A DNA stretch of 5,367 nucleotides from Kiritimatiellia bacterium (GTDB lineage Bacteria > Verrucomicrobiota > Kiritimatiellia > SLAD01): NCBI GenBank assembly GCA_007127595.1, contig SKZA01000347.1:1-5367 (forward strand), in the 5' to 3' direction. A model generated the notes under the pieces. It did no database searches. It saw only the letters and a list, made by a program, of their open reading frames with translations, and was not told the origin of the DNA. The position numbers were made by a program, and so were the translations under genes. Of the stretch, positions 1 to 5,367 are shown piece after piece (position 1 is the first letter of the stretch; each line of letters starts with the position of its first letter).

Positions 1-970
1 ACCGGTCAATCGGTACCTGCGTGAAGTCGAGTGGGACCTGGTGCTAAACTTGGACGAAGAGGAATGGTCGCGCCTGGTCAGTCGCGAAATCGAACTCACC
101 TATCCGGAACATCGCTTTCTGGACTTCTACGTGGTGCCGCTCGGCCTCGTAAATAAGGAGGAAGAAGGCGCGGTCGTCATCCTGCGCGACGTCACACGCG
201 AACGCGAGCATCAGGCCAGCACCGTCGAATCCGAAAAACTGCAGGCCATCACGCTTCTGGCGGCGGGCGTCGCCCACGAAATCGGGAACCCGCTCAATTC
301 ATTGAACATTCATTTGCAGTTGATGCGACGCGAACTCAACCATTTGCCGGACGAAGACCGAGACAATTTGACCGAACTACTCGACATTGCCTCACAGGAA
401 GTGACGCGACTCGACCAAATCATTCATCAGTTCTTGCGCGCGGTGCGACCGACACAGCCGCAAATGGAATCCGCCCACCTCAAGGACCTGATCAAGGACA
501 CGCTGAGAATTCTGCGCCAGGAAATCAAGGACCGCGGCGTGCTGGTCGAAGAAGAATACGCCGATGATTTGCCCCAGGTGAACGTGGACCGAGGCCAGAT
601 CAAACAAGCGTTTTTTAACGTTATTAAGAACGCGATGGAAGCGATGTCGAACGGCGGGATCTTGAAGATCAGCACCTACCATGAAGGCCGATTCGTGGCC
701 ATTGCGTTCAAGGATACCGGAGCGGGGATCGCCCCGTCGCAGCTCGGCTCGATTTTCGAGGCGTATCAGACCACGAAGAAGGAAGGCACGGGACTCGGCC
801 TGATGATTGTGCAACGCATAATCCGCGAGCACGGCGGCCAGATCGAAGTCGACAGCCAACCCGGCGAAGGCACGACATTCATCTTCTACTTGCCGCATGG
901 CGAACAACGCATGCGCTTGCTGAAAGCGCACCGCCCCCTTGCGGATGAAGAACCGGAGAGCGAGGCATGA
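1..970 (+). CDS. PAS-containing sensor histidine kinase, 5' end missing
   Basis: This is the sensor half of a two-component system: it autophosphorylates a histidine and passes the phosphate to the regulator encoded next. The reading frame is open from base 2, so the true start lies left of the window and a GTG at 41 is only an internal codon. The order is the end of a PAS-like domain (about 2-210, closing with VVILRDVTRERE), then a HisKA dimerisation helix with H-box AHEIGNPLNSL (phospho-acceptor His codon 275-277). A HATPase_c domain follows, with N-box FFNVIKNAMEAM (around 611-646), G1 box DTGAGI (713-730), G2 box GTGLGL (785-802) and a closing GEGTTFIFYLP. All catalytic boxes are intact. 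The arrangement resembles NtrB/AtoS/ZraS-type kinases that partner NtrC regulators. No membrane segment is seen in the visible part, but the missing N-terminus could hold one. The stop overlaps the next start (ATGA), which indicates co-translation with its partner. The signal sensed is unknown. Confidence 0.95.
   Translation, partial: PVNRYLREVEWDLVLNLDEEEWSRLVSREIELTYPEHRFLDFYVVPLGLVNKEEEGAVVILRDVTREREHQASTVESEKLQAITLLAAGVAHEIGNPLNSLNIHLQLMRRELNHLPDEDRDNLTELLDIASQEVTRLDQIIHQFLRAVRPTQPQMESAHLKDLIKDTLRILRQEIKDRGVLVEEEYADDLPQVNVDRGQIKQAFFNVIKNAMEAMSNGGILKISTYHEGRFVAIAFKDTGAGIAPSQLGSIFEAYQTTKKEGTGLGLMIVQRIIREHGGQIEVDSQPGEGTTFIFYLPHGEQRMRLLKAHRPLADEEPESEA
955..960 (+). promoter_or_regulatory. Ribosome binding site of the response regulator
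   Basis: GGAGAG lies 6 nt before the ATG at 967, inside the last codons of the kinase gene. It supports ATG 967 as the real start and, with the 4-bp gene overlap, points to translational coupling of kinase and regulator. Confidence 0.7.
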
Positions 971-2361
971 AAAGGAAACCATCCATTCTGATTGTGGACG
1001 ACGAGAAGAGTACCCGGGAGGGTCTCGCGCGCGCCATGCGCCGTAATTACGAAGTCCACCTGGCGGAAGACGGCGCCCGCGCACTGAATATGCTGGCAGA
1101 ACGCGATATGGATGTCGTCCTTACAGACCTGCGCATGCCCGGCATCGACGGCATCAGCCTCATTCAACGCATCCTGGCGCGGACGCCACAACCCGTGTGT
1201 ATCCTCTTGACGGCCTACGGCAGTATCGAGACAGCCGTGGAAGCCATCAAGCGCGGGGCGGCCGACTTTCTCACGAAACCGGTCGATCTCGACGAACTCG
1301 ACGTACGTATCCAGCGCGCCGTTCATGCCCGCCATATGGAACAGGAAAATCGCGATCTGCGCGAACAGCTCGACTCGAAATACGGCATGGAGAATATCAT
1401 CGGCCAGTCCGATGCATTACGAGACGTGCTCGAAACCATCCGCCAAGTCGCGCCGTCGCGCGCCAATATTTTGATCGAAGGCGAAACGGGCACGGGCAAA
1501 GAACTGGTTGCACAAGCGATTCACCGGTTAAGTCCGCGCGCGAAAGGTCCGATGATCACCGTGCATTGCGCCTCGCTACCGCAGACCCTGCTCGAGAGCG
1601 AGTTGTTCGGCCACGAGAAGGGCGCCTTTACCGGCGCCTCGGAACGGCGCCCGGGTCGCTTCGAGCTCGCGGATGGCGGCAGTCTCTTTCTCGACGAGAT
1701 CGGGGAAATTGACAGCGCCACTCAGGTAAAGATCCTGCGCGTCCTCGAACAACGCACCTTTGAGCGCGTCGGCGGTCGCGACACGCTGGAGGTGGACGTC
1801 CGCCTCATGGCCGCCACAAATAAGCAACTGAAAGCGTTGGTGGACGAAGGGAAATTCCGTGAAGACCTCTACTATCGCCTGAACGTGGTAACCATTACCC
1901 TCCCCCCCTTGCGCGATCGGCGCGAGGATATCCCGTTGTTGATCCAAAAGTTTCTGGATGAGTTCAACCGCGAGAATGACAAAGCCGTTGAGGGCGTAAC
2001 GTCCGATTGCATGGCCGCGCTGGTCGCATATGACTGGCCCGGGAATATCCGCGAATTGCGTAACGTGGTCGAGCGCATGGTCGTCTTGTCGCGCCAGCCG
2101 CGCCTTACCGTTCGTGAACTGCCCGCTCACATGAGAAAGGGCGGCGACGAACCGCGCAGCGCCATCGTCACGCCGGACATGTCCCTGGAAGATGCGGAAC
2201 GCAATATGATCAGCAAGGCGCTGGAAATGCATGGGGGCAACAGGACGCGCGCCGCCGAACAACTGGGAATCAGCCGTCGCACCCTGCACCGAAAACTGAA
2301 CGAATACGGGCTGCGGGAGAAGGCAAAAGACGAGTCGACCGGGGGGGAGGACGCCGATTAG
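967..2361 (+). CDS. NtrC-family sigma-54-dependent response regulator
   Basis: This is a 464-residue transcription activator, the usual length for the NtrC/AtoC/ZraR family. The receiver domain (about 6-118) has the acidic pair D11-D12, phospho-acceptor D54 in VLTDLRMPG, T82 and K104. The AAA+ sigma-54 interaction domain (about 142-380) has Walker A GETGTGKE (172-179), the sigma-54 contact loop GAFTGA (219-224), Walker B FLDE (241-244), sensor I at AATN (282-285), arginine-finger region FREDLYYRL (297-305) and sensor II WPGNIREL (357-364). A Fis-type helix-turn-helix follows at about 425-449 (NRTRAAEQLGISRRTLHRKL), then an acidic 15-residue tail. Every residue needed for ATP hydrolysis and sigma-54 contact is present, so it should be a true activator of -24/-12 promoters. 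It overlaps the kinase gene by 4 bp and is surely its partner. No convincing sigma-54 promoter occurs in this window, so its targets lie elsewhere. The next gene has its own promoter and is not obviously part of this operon. Confidence 0.97.
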   Translation: MKRKPSILIVDDEKSTREGLARAMRRNYEVHLAEDGARALNMLAERDMDVVLTDLRMPGIDGISLIQRILARTPQPVCILLTAYGSIETAVEAIKRGAADFLTKPVDLDELDVRIQRAVHARHMEQENRDLREQLDSKYGMENIIGQSDALRDVLETIRQVAPSRANILIEGETGTGKELVAQAIHRLSPRAKGPMITVHCASLPQTLLESELFGHEKGAFTGASERRPGRFELADGGSLFLDEIGEIDSATQVKILRVLEQRTFERVGGRDTLEVDVRLMAATNKQLKALVDEGKFREDLYYRLNVVTITLPPLRDRREDIPLLIQKFLDEFNRENDKAVEGVTSDCMAALVAYDWPGNIRELRNVVERMVVLSRQPRLTVRELPAHMRKGGDEPRSAIVTPDMSLEDAERNMISKALEMHGGNRTRAAEQLGISRRTLHRKLNEYGLREKAKDESTGGEDAD

Positions 2362-2364
2362 TCA

Positions 2365-2393
2365 TTGATATCACGGTCGTCCGGACGTATGAT
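2365..2393 (+). promoter_or_regulatory. Sigma-70-type promoter of the glycosyltransferase gene
   Basis: TTGATA (2365-2370, 5 of 6 matches to TTGACA) and TATGAT (2388-2393, 5 of 6 to TATAAT) are separated by exactly 17 bp. It lies directly after the regulator's stop codon. Transcription would start near 2400, giving a leader of about 35 nt before ATG 2435. This makes the glycosyltransferase an independent unit. It is a prediction from consensus only. Confidence 0.65.
2378..2387. repeat. Perfect 10-bp palindrome in the promoter spacer, possible operator
   Basis: CGTCCGGACG is its own reverse complement. It occupies the last 10 bp of the 17-bp spacer and abuts the predicted -10 box, where a bound dimeric repressor would block RNA polymerase. 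No known regulator's consensus was recognised, and short GC-rich palindromes also arise by chance in DNA of this composition. Confidence 0.35.
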
Positions 2394-2434
2394 GCGTCGT
2401 CTGATACGGGAAATGATCACGGGAATAGTCGCGC

Positions 2435-4165
2435 ATGGCCGCCAAACCATTTGAATCAAGAATCCAGGACCTCGTCTACAATGTCGACGTGGGCATTGGC
2501 GCGCGCCTGATCAAGGGCACGCTGTACGTTCTCTTCATCTCCTTCATTATTCTGCTCTATACGGCTAACCAATTCCGCGGCCTGCGAGATGCGGAGGCCA
2601 TGGACTATGCGCAGTTGGGGCGCAACTTCATGGAGCATCGCCAATTGATCACGCAGAATGTGCGACCGGCAAGCATCTGGTACCTGACACGGTCACCCGA
2701 CGAGACGGACCCTCGCATACACGGTCACCCCGATATCGTCCATGCGCCGCTCTATCCCGTCATGCTCGGCACATGGTTCCGCATCCCGGGCATGCAATTC
2801 GACGCGCTCCCCGATGGTCCGCTGAACATCTATCAGCCCGAACGTCGGATAATGTATCTCAACCACCTTTTCGCCATCTTTACCGGCCTCCTGCTATACC
2901 TTGTCGGGCGACGTCTTTTTGACGCCCGCGTGGCCCTGCTGGGCGTCACGATATACTTCTTGAGCGACATGGTCTGGCGCGACAGTTTATCGGGCACCGG
3001 CGTCACGATTGCCGCCTTCTGGGCCATTGCCGCGGTGTACGCCATGCTCATTGCCGTCTCGCGGATTGAGGAATCCGCCGACACCCGACGTTGGATGGTG
3101 CCGGCGTTGGTATCACTGGCCTTTTGTGTGCTGGCCTTTCTGACGCGCTACGCGGCGGTTGCACTGGTCCCCGGCCTCGCGCTGTACCTCGGCCTCGCGC
3201 TCAAACAGCGCGGCTGGGTATGGGGTCCCGTCTTCATCGCGCTCTTTCTCGTAGCCGTATCCCCCTGGTTCGCCCGCAATATTGCGGTCAGCGGCGCGCC
3301 GCTGGGACTGGCGCCGCACATGGCGCTGAACGACACCACGCTCTTCGCGGAGAACTCCTTTGAACGGTCACTGAACCCCAACCTGGAAGGCCAGGGCGTC
3401 GCCGGCGTCCTGCAAACCAAATCACTGAAGAACTTTCATCGTTTCTATCAGGAGAACCTGCGCACGATCGGCGAAGGTCTCTTGATTTGCATCTTCTTTA
3501 CCACATTCTTCTATCGCTTTGTCCGGTCGCCCGTACACACATTGCGCTGGTGCCTGGCCCTGTCCATTGCCCTCTTTCTGCTCATCGCCTCGTTCTATGG
3601 CGATGCCACGTTCCGCCTGATCGTCATGTTCTGGCCGTTTATTATTCTCTATGCCCTCGCGTTCTTCTTCCTGTTGCTGGAACGCATGCAGCTACAGGTA
3701 AAGATCATGAATATGGCCGTGACCGGCGCCTTGATCATCTTGAGCGCGCTGCCCATGATCTTTACGCTGCTGCCCCCGCGCGCAACGATCCCGTATCCTC
3801 CGTATGCTCCGCAAATGATCATGTACGTATCCAATCTTCTGCGCCCCAACGAACTGATGTGCACGGACATGTCATGGGCCACGGCATGGTACGGAAGACA
3901 GACCTCCGTCCTGCTCCCCTATAACATCGAAGAGTTCTACGATATCAACGACTACATGCACCGCTTCAGCGGATTGTACTTCACAAACCTCACGCGGAAC
4001 CAACCGTACGCCCGCACGTTGCGCTCCTCACGATACGTAACATGGCTCCCCATTCTGGAAGGCCGCATTCCGGGCGACTTCCCGCTGACCCAGGGGATCC
4101 CGCTACGCGACATGGAAAACATCTTCCTCAGCGACCGCGCCCGCTGGGCGGAAGAGGCGCCCTAA
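2435..4165 (+). CDS. GT39/ArnT-like (PMT_2 superfamily) integral membrane glycosyltransferase
   Basis: This 576-residue membrane protein probably moves a sugar from a polyprenyl-phosphate carrier to an acceptor on the outer face of the inner membrane. About eleven hydrophobic helices are visible (roughly 28-45, 140-159, 164-181, 187-209, 221-238, 239-257, 262-280, 344-363, 371-388, 393-415, 425-446). A loop of about 95 residues follows helix 1, and a polar C-terminal domain of about 130 residues should face outward. Superfamily signs are the acidic DAEAMDYAQLGRN stretch (52-64) just after helix 1, HAPLYPVML (103-111, like the usual HPPLYPLLL), LTRYAAVALVPGL (236-248) and FRLIVMFWPFIILYA (393-407). 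ATG 2435 is the first start after an in-frame TAG at 2426. Its ribosome site is weak (GGGA at 2421-2424, 10 nt away). Sugar and acceptor cannot be told from sequence; O-mannosylation, lipid A modification or cell-surface polysaccharide building are all possible. It has its own promoter, and no terminator is seen right after its stop. Confidence 0.8.
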   Translation: MAAKPFESRIQDLVYNVDVGIGARLIKGTLYVLFISFIILLYTANQFRGLRDAEAMDYAQLGRNFMEHRQLITQNVRPASIWYLTRSPDETDPRIHGHPDIVHAPLYPVMLGTWFRIPGMQFDALPDGPLNIYQPERRIMYLNHLFAIFTGLLLYLVGRRLFDARVALLGVTIYFLSDMVWRDSLSGTGVTIAAFWAIAAVYAMLIAVSRIEESADTRRWMVPALVSLAFCVLAFLTRYAAVALVPGLALYLGLALKQRGWVWGPVFIALFLVAVSPWFARNIAVSGAPLGLAPHMALNDTTLFAENSFERSLNPNLEGQGVAGVLQTKSLKNFHRFYQENLRTIGEGLLICIFFTTFFYRFVRSPVHTLRWCLALSIALFLLIASFYGDATFRLIVMFWPFIILYALAFFFLLLERMQLQVKIMNMAVTGALIILSALPMIFTLLPPRATIPYPPYAPQMIMYVSNLLRPNELMCTDMSWATAWYGRQTSVLLPYNIEEFYDINDYMHRFSGLYFTNLTRNQPYARTLRSSRYVTWLPILEGRIPGDFPLTQGIPLRDMENIFLSDRARWAEEAP

Positions 4166-4183
4166 AATAATCAACTTTGCTCG

Positions 4184-4212
4184 TTGACACCCCCCTGATG
4201 GCTTGCTAGTGT
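4184..4212 (+). promoter_or_regulatory. Extended -10 sigma-70-type promoter of the riboswitch/threonine synthase unit
   Basis: A perfect -35 box TTGACA (4184-4189), a 17-bp spacer and TAGTGT (4207-4212, 4 of 6) form the promoter. A TGn extension (4204-4206) immediately before the -10 compensates for its weaker match. Transcription would start near 4219-4221, about 20 nt before the riboswitch's first stem, which is the expected arrangement for a leader-controlled gene. Confidence 0.75.
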
Positions 4213-4220
4213 ATCGCCCG

Positions 4221-4237
4221 ACCATTGAATAAATGGT
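4221..4237 (+). repeat. Inverted repeat at the predicted transcript 5' end
   Basis: ACCATT (4221-4226) and AATGGT (4232-4237) are perfect inverted repeats around the 5-nt loop GAATA. The repeat lies between the predicted start of transcription and the P1 stem of the riboswitch. As RNA it would form a small 5'-terminal hairpin, possibly protecting the leader from 5' decay. As DNA it could be an operator overlapping the start site. Neither role is shown by the sequence alone. Confidence 0.45.
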
Positions 4238-4371
4238 GCTTATCAAGAGCGGTGGAGGGACTGGCCCTATGAAGCCGCGGCAACCGCCCCAGCATGGCAA
4301 CATGCCGGGGGACCAGGTGCCAAATCCAGCTCCGCATAGGCCGGGAACGGTAAACGCGGGGGAAGATAAGT
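4238..4371 (+). promoter_or_regulatory. SAM-I (S-box) riboswitch aptamer
   Basis: This RNA element binds S-adenosylmethionine. The conserved blocks match the S-box family closely: CUUAUCAAGAG at the 5' side, GGUGGAGGGACUGGCCC, UAUGAAGCC, GGCAACC, GGUGCC-AAAUCCAGC and GAUAAG at the 3' side. Stems can be traced. P1 is 4239-4244/4365-4370. P2 is 4249-4252/4275-4278 plus 4257-4259/4265-4267, with kink-turn sequence between. P3 is 4279-4285/4316-4321, with the family's A-A/U internal loop (4282-4283 opposite 4318) that forms part of the SAM pocket. The P3 tip is GCATG/CATGC closed by a GCAA tetraloop (4297-4300). P4 is 4330-4335/4356-4361, with an inner CCG/CGG stem on a GGAA loop. The P2 loop CUGG (4261-4264) pairs with CCAG (4326-4329), the family pseudoknot. 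It lies downstream of a good promoter and upstream of a terminator and the threonine synthase gene. Confidence 0.97.
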
Positions 4372-4395
4372 GGAGACAATTAACCTCTTCTTATT
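4365..4395 (+). promoter_or_regulatory. Antiterminator stem of the SAM-I riboswitch
   Basis: Bases 4365-4375 can pair with 4385-4395 (GAUAAG with CUUAUU, then one U-U mismatch, then GGAG with CUCU, allowing two G-U pairs) around a 9-nt loop. This stem uses the 3' strand of P1 and the 5' arm of the terminator, so it excludes both. Without SAM it should form and let transcription continue. With SAM bound, P1 is held shut and the terminator forms. Confidence 0.8.
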
Positions 4396-4432
4396 ACCGT
4401 CCCCGCGCGGAGAAACGAGAAGAGGTTTTTTT
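4382..4432 (+). terminator. Rho-independent terminator of the SAM-I riboswitch
   Basis: AACCTCTTCT (4382-4391) pairs perfectly with AGAAGAGGTT (4418-4427), and a run of seven T (4426-4432) begins at the end of the 3' arm. The loop between the arms holds the self-complementary CCGCGCGG (4403-4410). This is the off state of the switch and would also stop any readthrough from the glycosyltransferase gene. Confidence 0.93.
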
Positions 4433-4513
4433 GTGGCCTCATCCGTTCGCTTCGACCGTCCTCCCGTCTTGCGGTGGCAAAGATGATCGACGAATAAAGA
4501 AAGCGAGAACGGA
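4433..4513 (+). other. Leader between riboswitch terminator and threonine synthase start
   Basis: This untranslated stretch of 81 nt contains no gene. A tiny hairpin (TTGC/GCAA around 4469-4480) is the only structure seen. The ribosome site before ATG 4514 is weak (GAG at 4505-4507, within a purine-rich run), so control appears to be by transcription termination rather than by masking of a ribosome site. Confidence 0.5.
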
Positions 4514-5367
4514 ATGAGCGAAAAAGAAGCATTATTCAAGGGGCTGATCTGTAAAGAATGCGGCGCGCGTTACAAAGCCGAACCTATCCACGTCTGTGAA
4601 CAATGTTTCGGCCCGCTGGAGGTCGAATACGACTATGAAGCCATCGCGCCCCGTATCACCCGCGAAATCATTGAATCGCGCGGCGCAAATATGTGGCGCT
4701 ATAAGGAGCTGCTTCCCGTCGCCGGCGATGTCACCATTGGGAGAGACGTCGGCTTCACCCCGCTTATAAGAGCCGACCGGCTCGCCGCGAAACTCGGCGT
4801 ACGCGAAGTCTGGATCAAAAACGATTCGGTTAACTACCCCACCCTCTCGTTCAAGGATCGCGTGGTCAGCGTAGCGCTCACACGCGCCAAGGAATTCGGC
4901 TATGACACGGTCGCCTGCGCCAGCACGGGCAACCTGGCCAATTCTGTCGCCGCCAACGCCGCGGCCGCCGGCCTGAAGAGCTATGTCTTTATTCCGTCCG
5001 ACCTTGAACCCGGCAAAGTGCTGGGCAGTTCGGTGTACGGCACAAACGTGGTCGGGATCGAAGGCACCTACGATCAGGTCAACCGGCTCTGCAGCGAAAT
5101 TGGAGGCCGTTTTTCCTGGGCCTTTGTGAACATCAATATGCGCCCGTACTACGCCGAAGGCAGCAAAGCCATGGGCTTCGAAATCGCCGAACAACTCGGC
5201 TGGAAACTGCCCGACCATGTCGTCGTCCCAATGGCCGGCGGCTCCTTGATCACCAAGATCAAGAAGGCTTTCGATGAGTTCACGAAGCTGGGCATCGTCC
5301 AGAATCACCCGACGCGCATTCACGGCGCGCAACCGGAAAACTGTTCGCCCATCGTCACCGCGGTGAA
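4514..5367 (+). CDS. thrC: Threonine synthase (PLP enzyme), 3' end missing
   Basis: By family this enzyme converts O-phosphohomoserine and water to threonine and phosphate in the cytosol. 284 residues are visible and the frame is open to the window edge; full-length relatives are about 400-440 residues. The N-terminus is a zinc-ribbon with CKEC (13-16) and CEQC (28-31), as in the long threonine synthase class. The PLP fold-type II core follows: GFTPL (80-84), PTLSFKDR (109-116) with PLP-binding Lys114, the substrate/cofactor loop ACASTGNLANS (134-144) and PMAGGSL (239-245), which fits the phosphate-binding glycine turn. Many threonine synthases have PTGSFKDR; the TLSFKDRVV version occurs in the long class. 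ATG 4514 is the first start after an in-frame TGA at 4484. Expression is controlled by the SAM-I riboswitch upstream, an uncommon regulator for a threonine gene. A related PLP activity, such as replacement with a sulfur nucleophile instead of water, cannot be excluded from sequence. Confidence 0.92.
   Translation, partial: MSEKEALFKGLICKECGARYKAEPIHVCEQCFGPLEVEYDYEAIAPRITREIIESRGANMWRYKELLPVAGDVTIGRDVGFTPLIRADRLAAKLGVREVWIKNDSVNYPTLSFKDRVVSVALTRAKEFGYDTVACASTGNLANSVAANAAAAGLKSYVFIPSDLEPGKVLGSSVYGTNVVGIEGTYDQVNRLCSEIGGRFSWAFVNINMRPYYAEGSKAMGFEIAEQLGWKLPDHVVVPMAGGSLITKIKKAFDEFTKLGIVQNHPTRIHGAQPENCSPIVTAV

Noticed and set aside
41..43. GTG as start of the histidine kinase
   Set aside because: The frame is open to the left edge and the upstream codons continue PAS-like sequence with no ribosome site before the GTG, so the gene is cut by the window and does not start here.
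392..1335. Open frames on the - strand opposite the kinase and regulator
   Set aside because: They are GC-driven shadows of the clearly recognisable two-component genes; their translations show no domain.
2341..2347. Run of seven G near the end of the regulator gene, possible slippage site
   Set aside because: It encodes part of the non-conserved acidic tail just before the stop. A slip would change only the last few residues, and the frame is intact, so there is no sign of phase variation.
2381..2396. Possible sigma-54 promoter (CCGGACG-tatg-ATGC) upstream of the glycosyltransferase
   Set aside because: The spacing fits and the -12 GC is present, but the invariant -24 GG is replaced by CG. 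A much better sigma-70-type promoter overlaps it.
4233..4517. Open frame of 94 codons on the + strand across the riboswitch leader
   Set aside because: It lies over the SAM-I aptamer, antiterminator and terminator, and its end overlaps the threonine synthase start. The base conservation is explained by RNA structure, and the translated product resembles nothing.
4532..5332. Long open frame (266 codons) on the - strand
   Set aside because: It is the antisense shadow of the threonine synthase gene, whose + strand translation contains the complete PLP-enzyme motifs.

Overview
The window (about 58-60% GC by eye) looks like ordinary bacterial chromosome with four protein genes, all on the + strand, and a well-formed SAM-sensing riboswitch. 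The organism cannot be named from the sequence. The NtrC-type two-component system, the membrane glycosyltransferase with a large outward-facing tail and the long zinc-ribbon type of threonine synthase would fit a Gram-negative lineage outside the well-known model groups. A PVC-type (Verrucomicrobiota, Kiritimatiellota, Lentisphaerota) or deltaproteobacterial background is a low-confidence guess.

Layout. Positions 1-970 hold the 3' part of a PAS-containing sensor histidine kinase. It overlaps by 4 bp (ATGA) with a complete NtrC-family sigma-54-dependent response regulator (967-2361), so the two form a translationally coupled pair. The 73-bp gap 2362-2434 contains a good sigma-70-type promoter (TTGATA, 17-bp spacer, TATGAT) with a perfect 10-bp palindrome filling the end of the spacer. 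It drives a multi-spanning glycosyltransferase of the GT39/ArnT/PMT_2 superfamily (2435-4165).

The 348-bp gap 4166-4513 is fully structured as a regulatory leader. It has an extended -10 promoter (TTGACA, 17 bp, TGcTAGTGT), a short inverted repeat at the predicted transcript 5' end and a textbook SAM-I (S-box) aptamer at 4238-4371. These are followed by a mutually exclusive antiterminator/terminator pair and about 80 nt of leader. The leader feeds a threonine synthase gene that starts at 4514 and runs off the right edge with no stop codon.

How the parts work together. The kinase and regulator form one signalling module whose targets are not visible. The glycosyltransferase has its own promoter and need not belong to that regulon. 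The threonine synthase unit should be transcribed when S-adenosylmethionine is scarce and terminated early when it is abundant. SAM repression of a threonine synthase is the most thought-provoking point here. It suggests that the operon continuing past the window serves methionine/homocysteine supply, or that the enzyme itself does.
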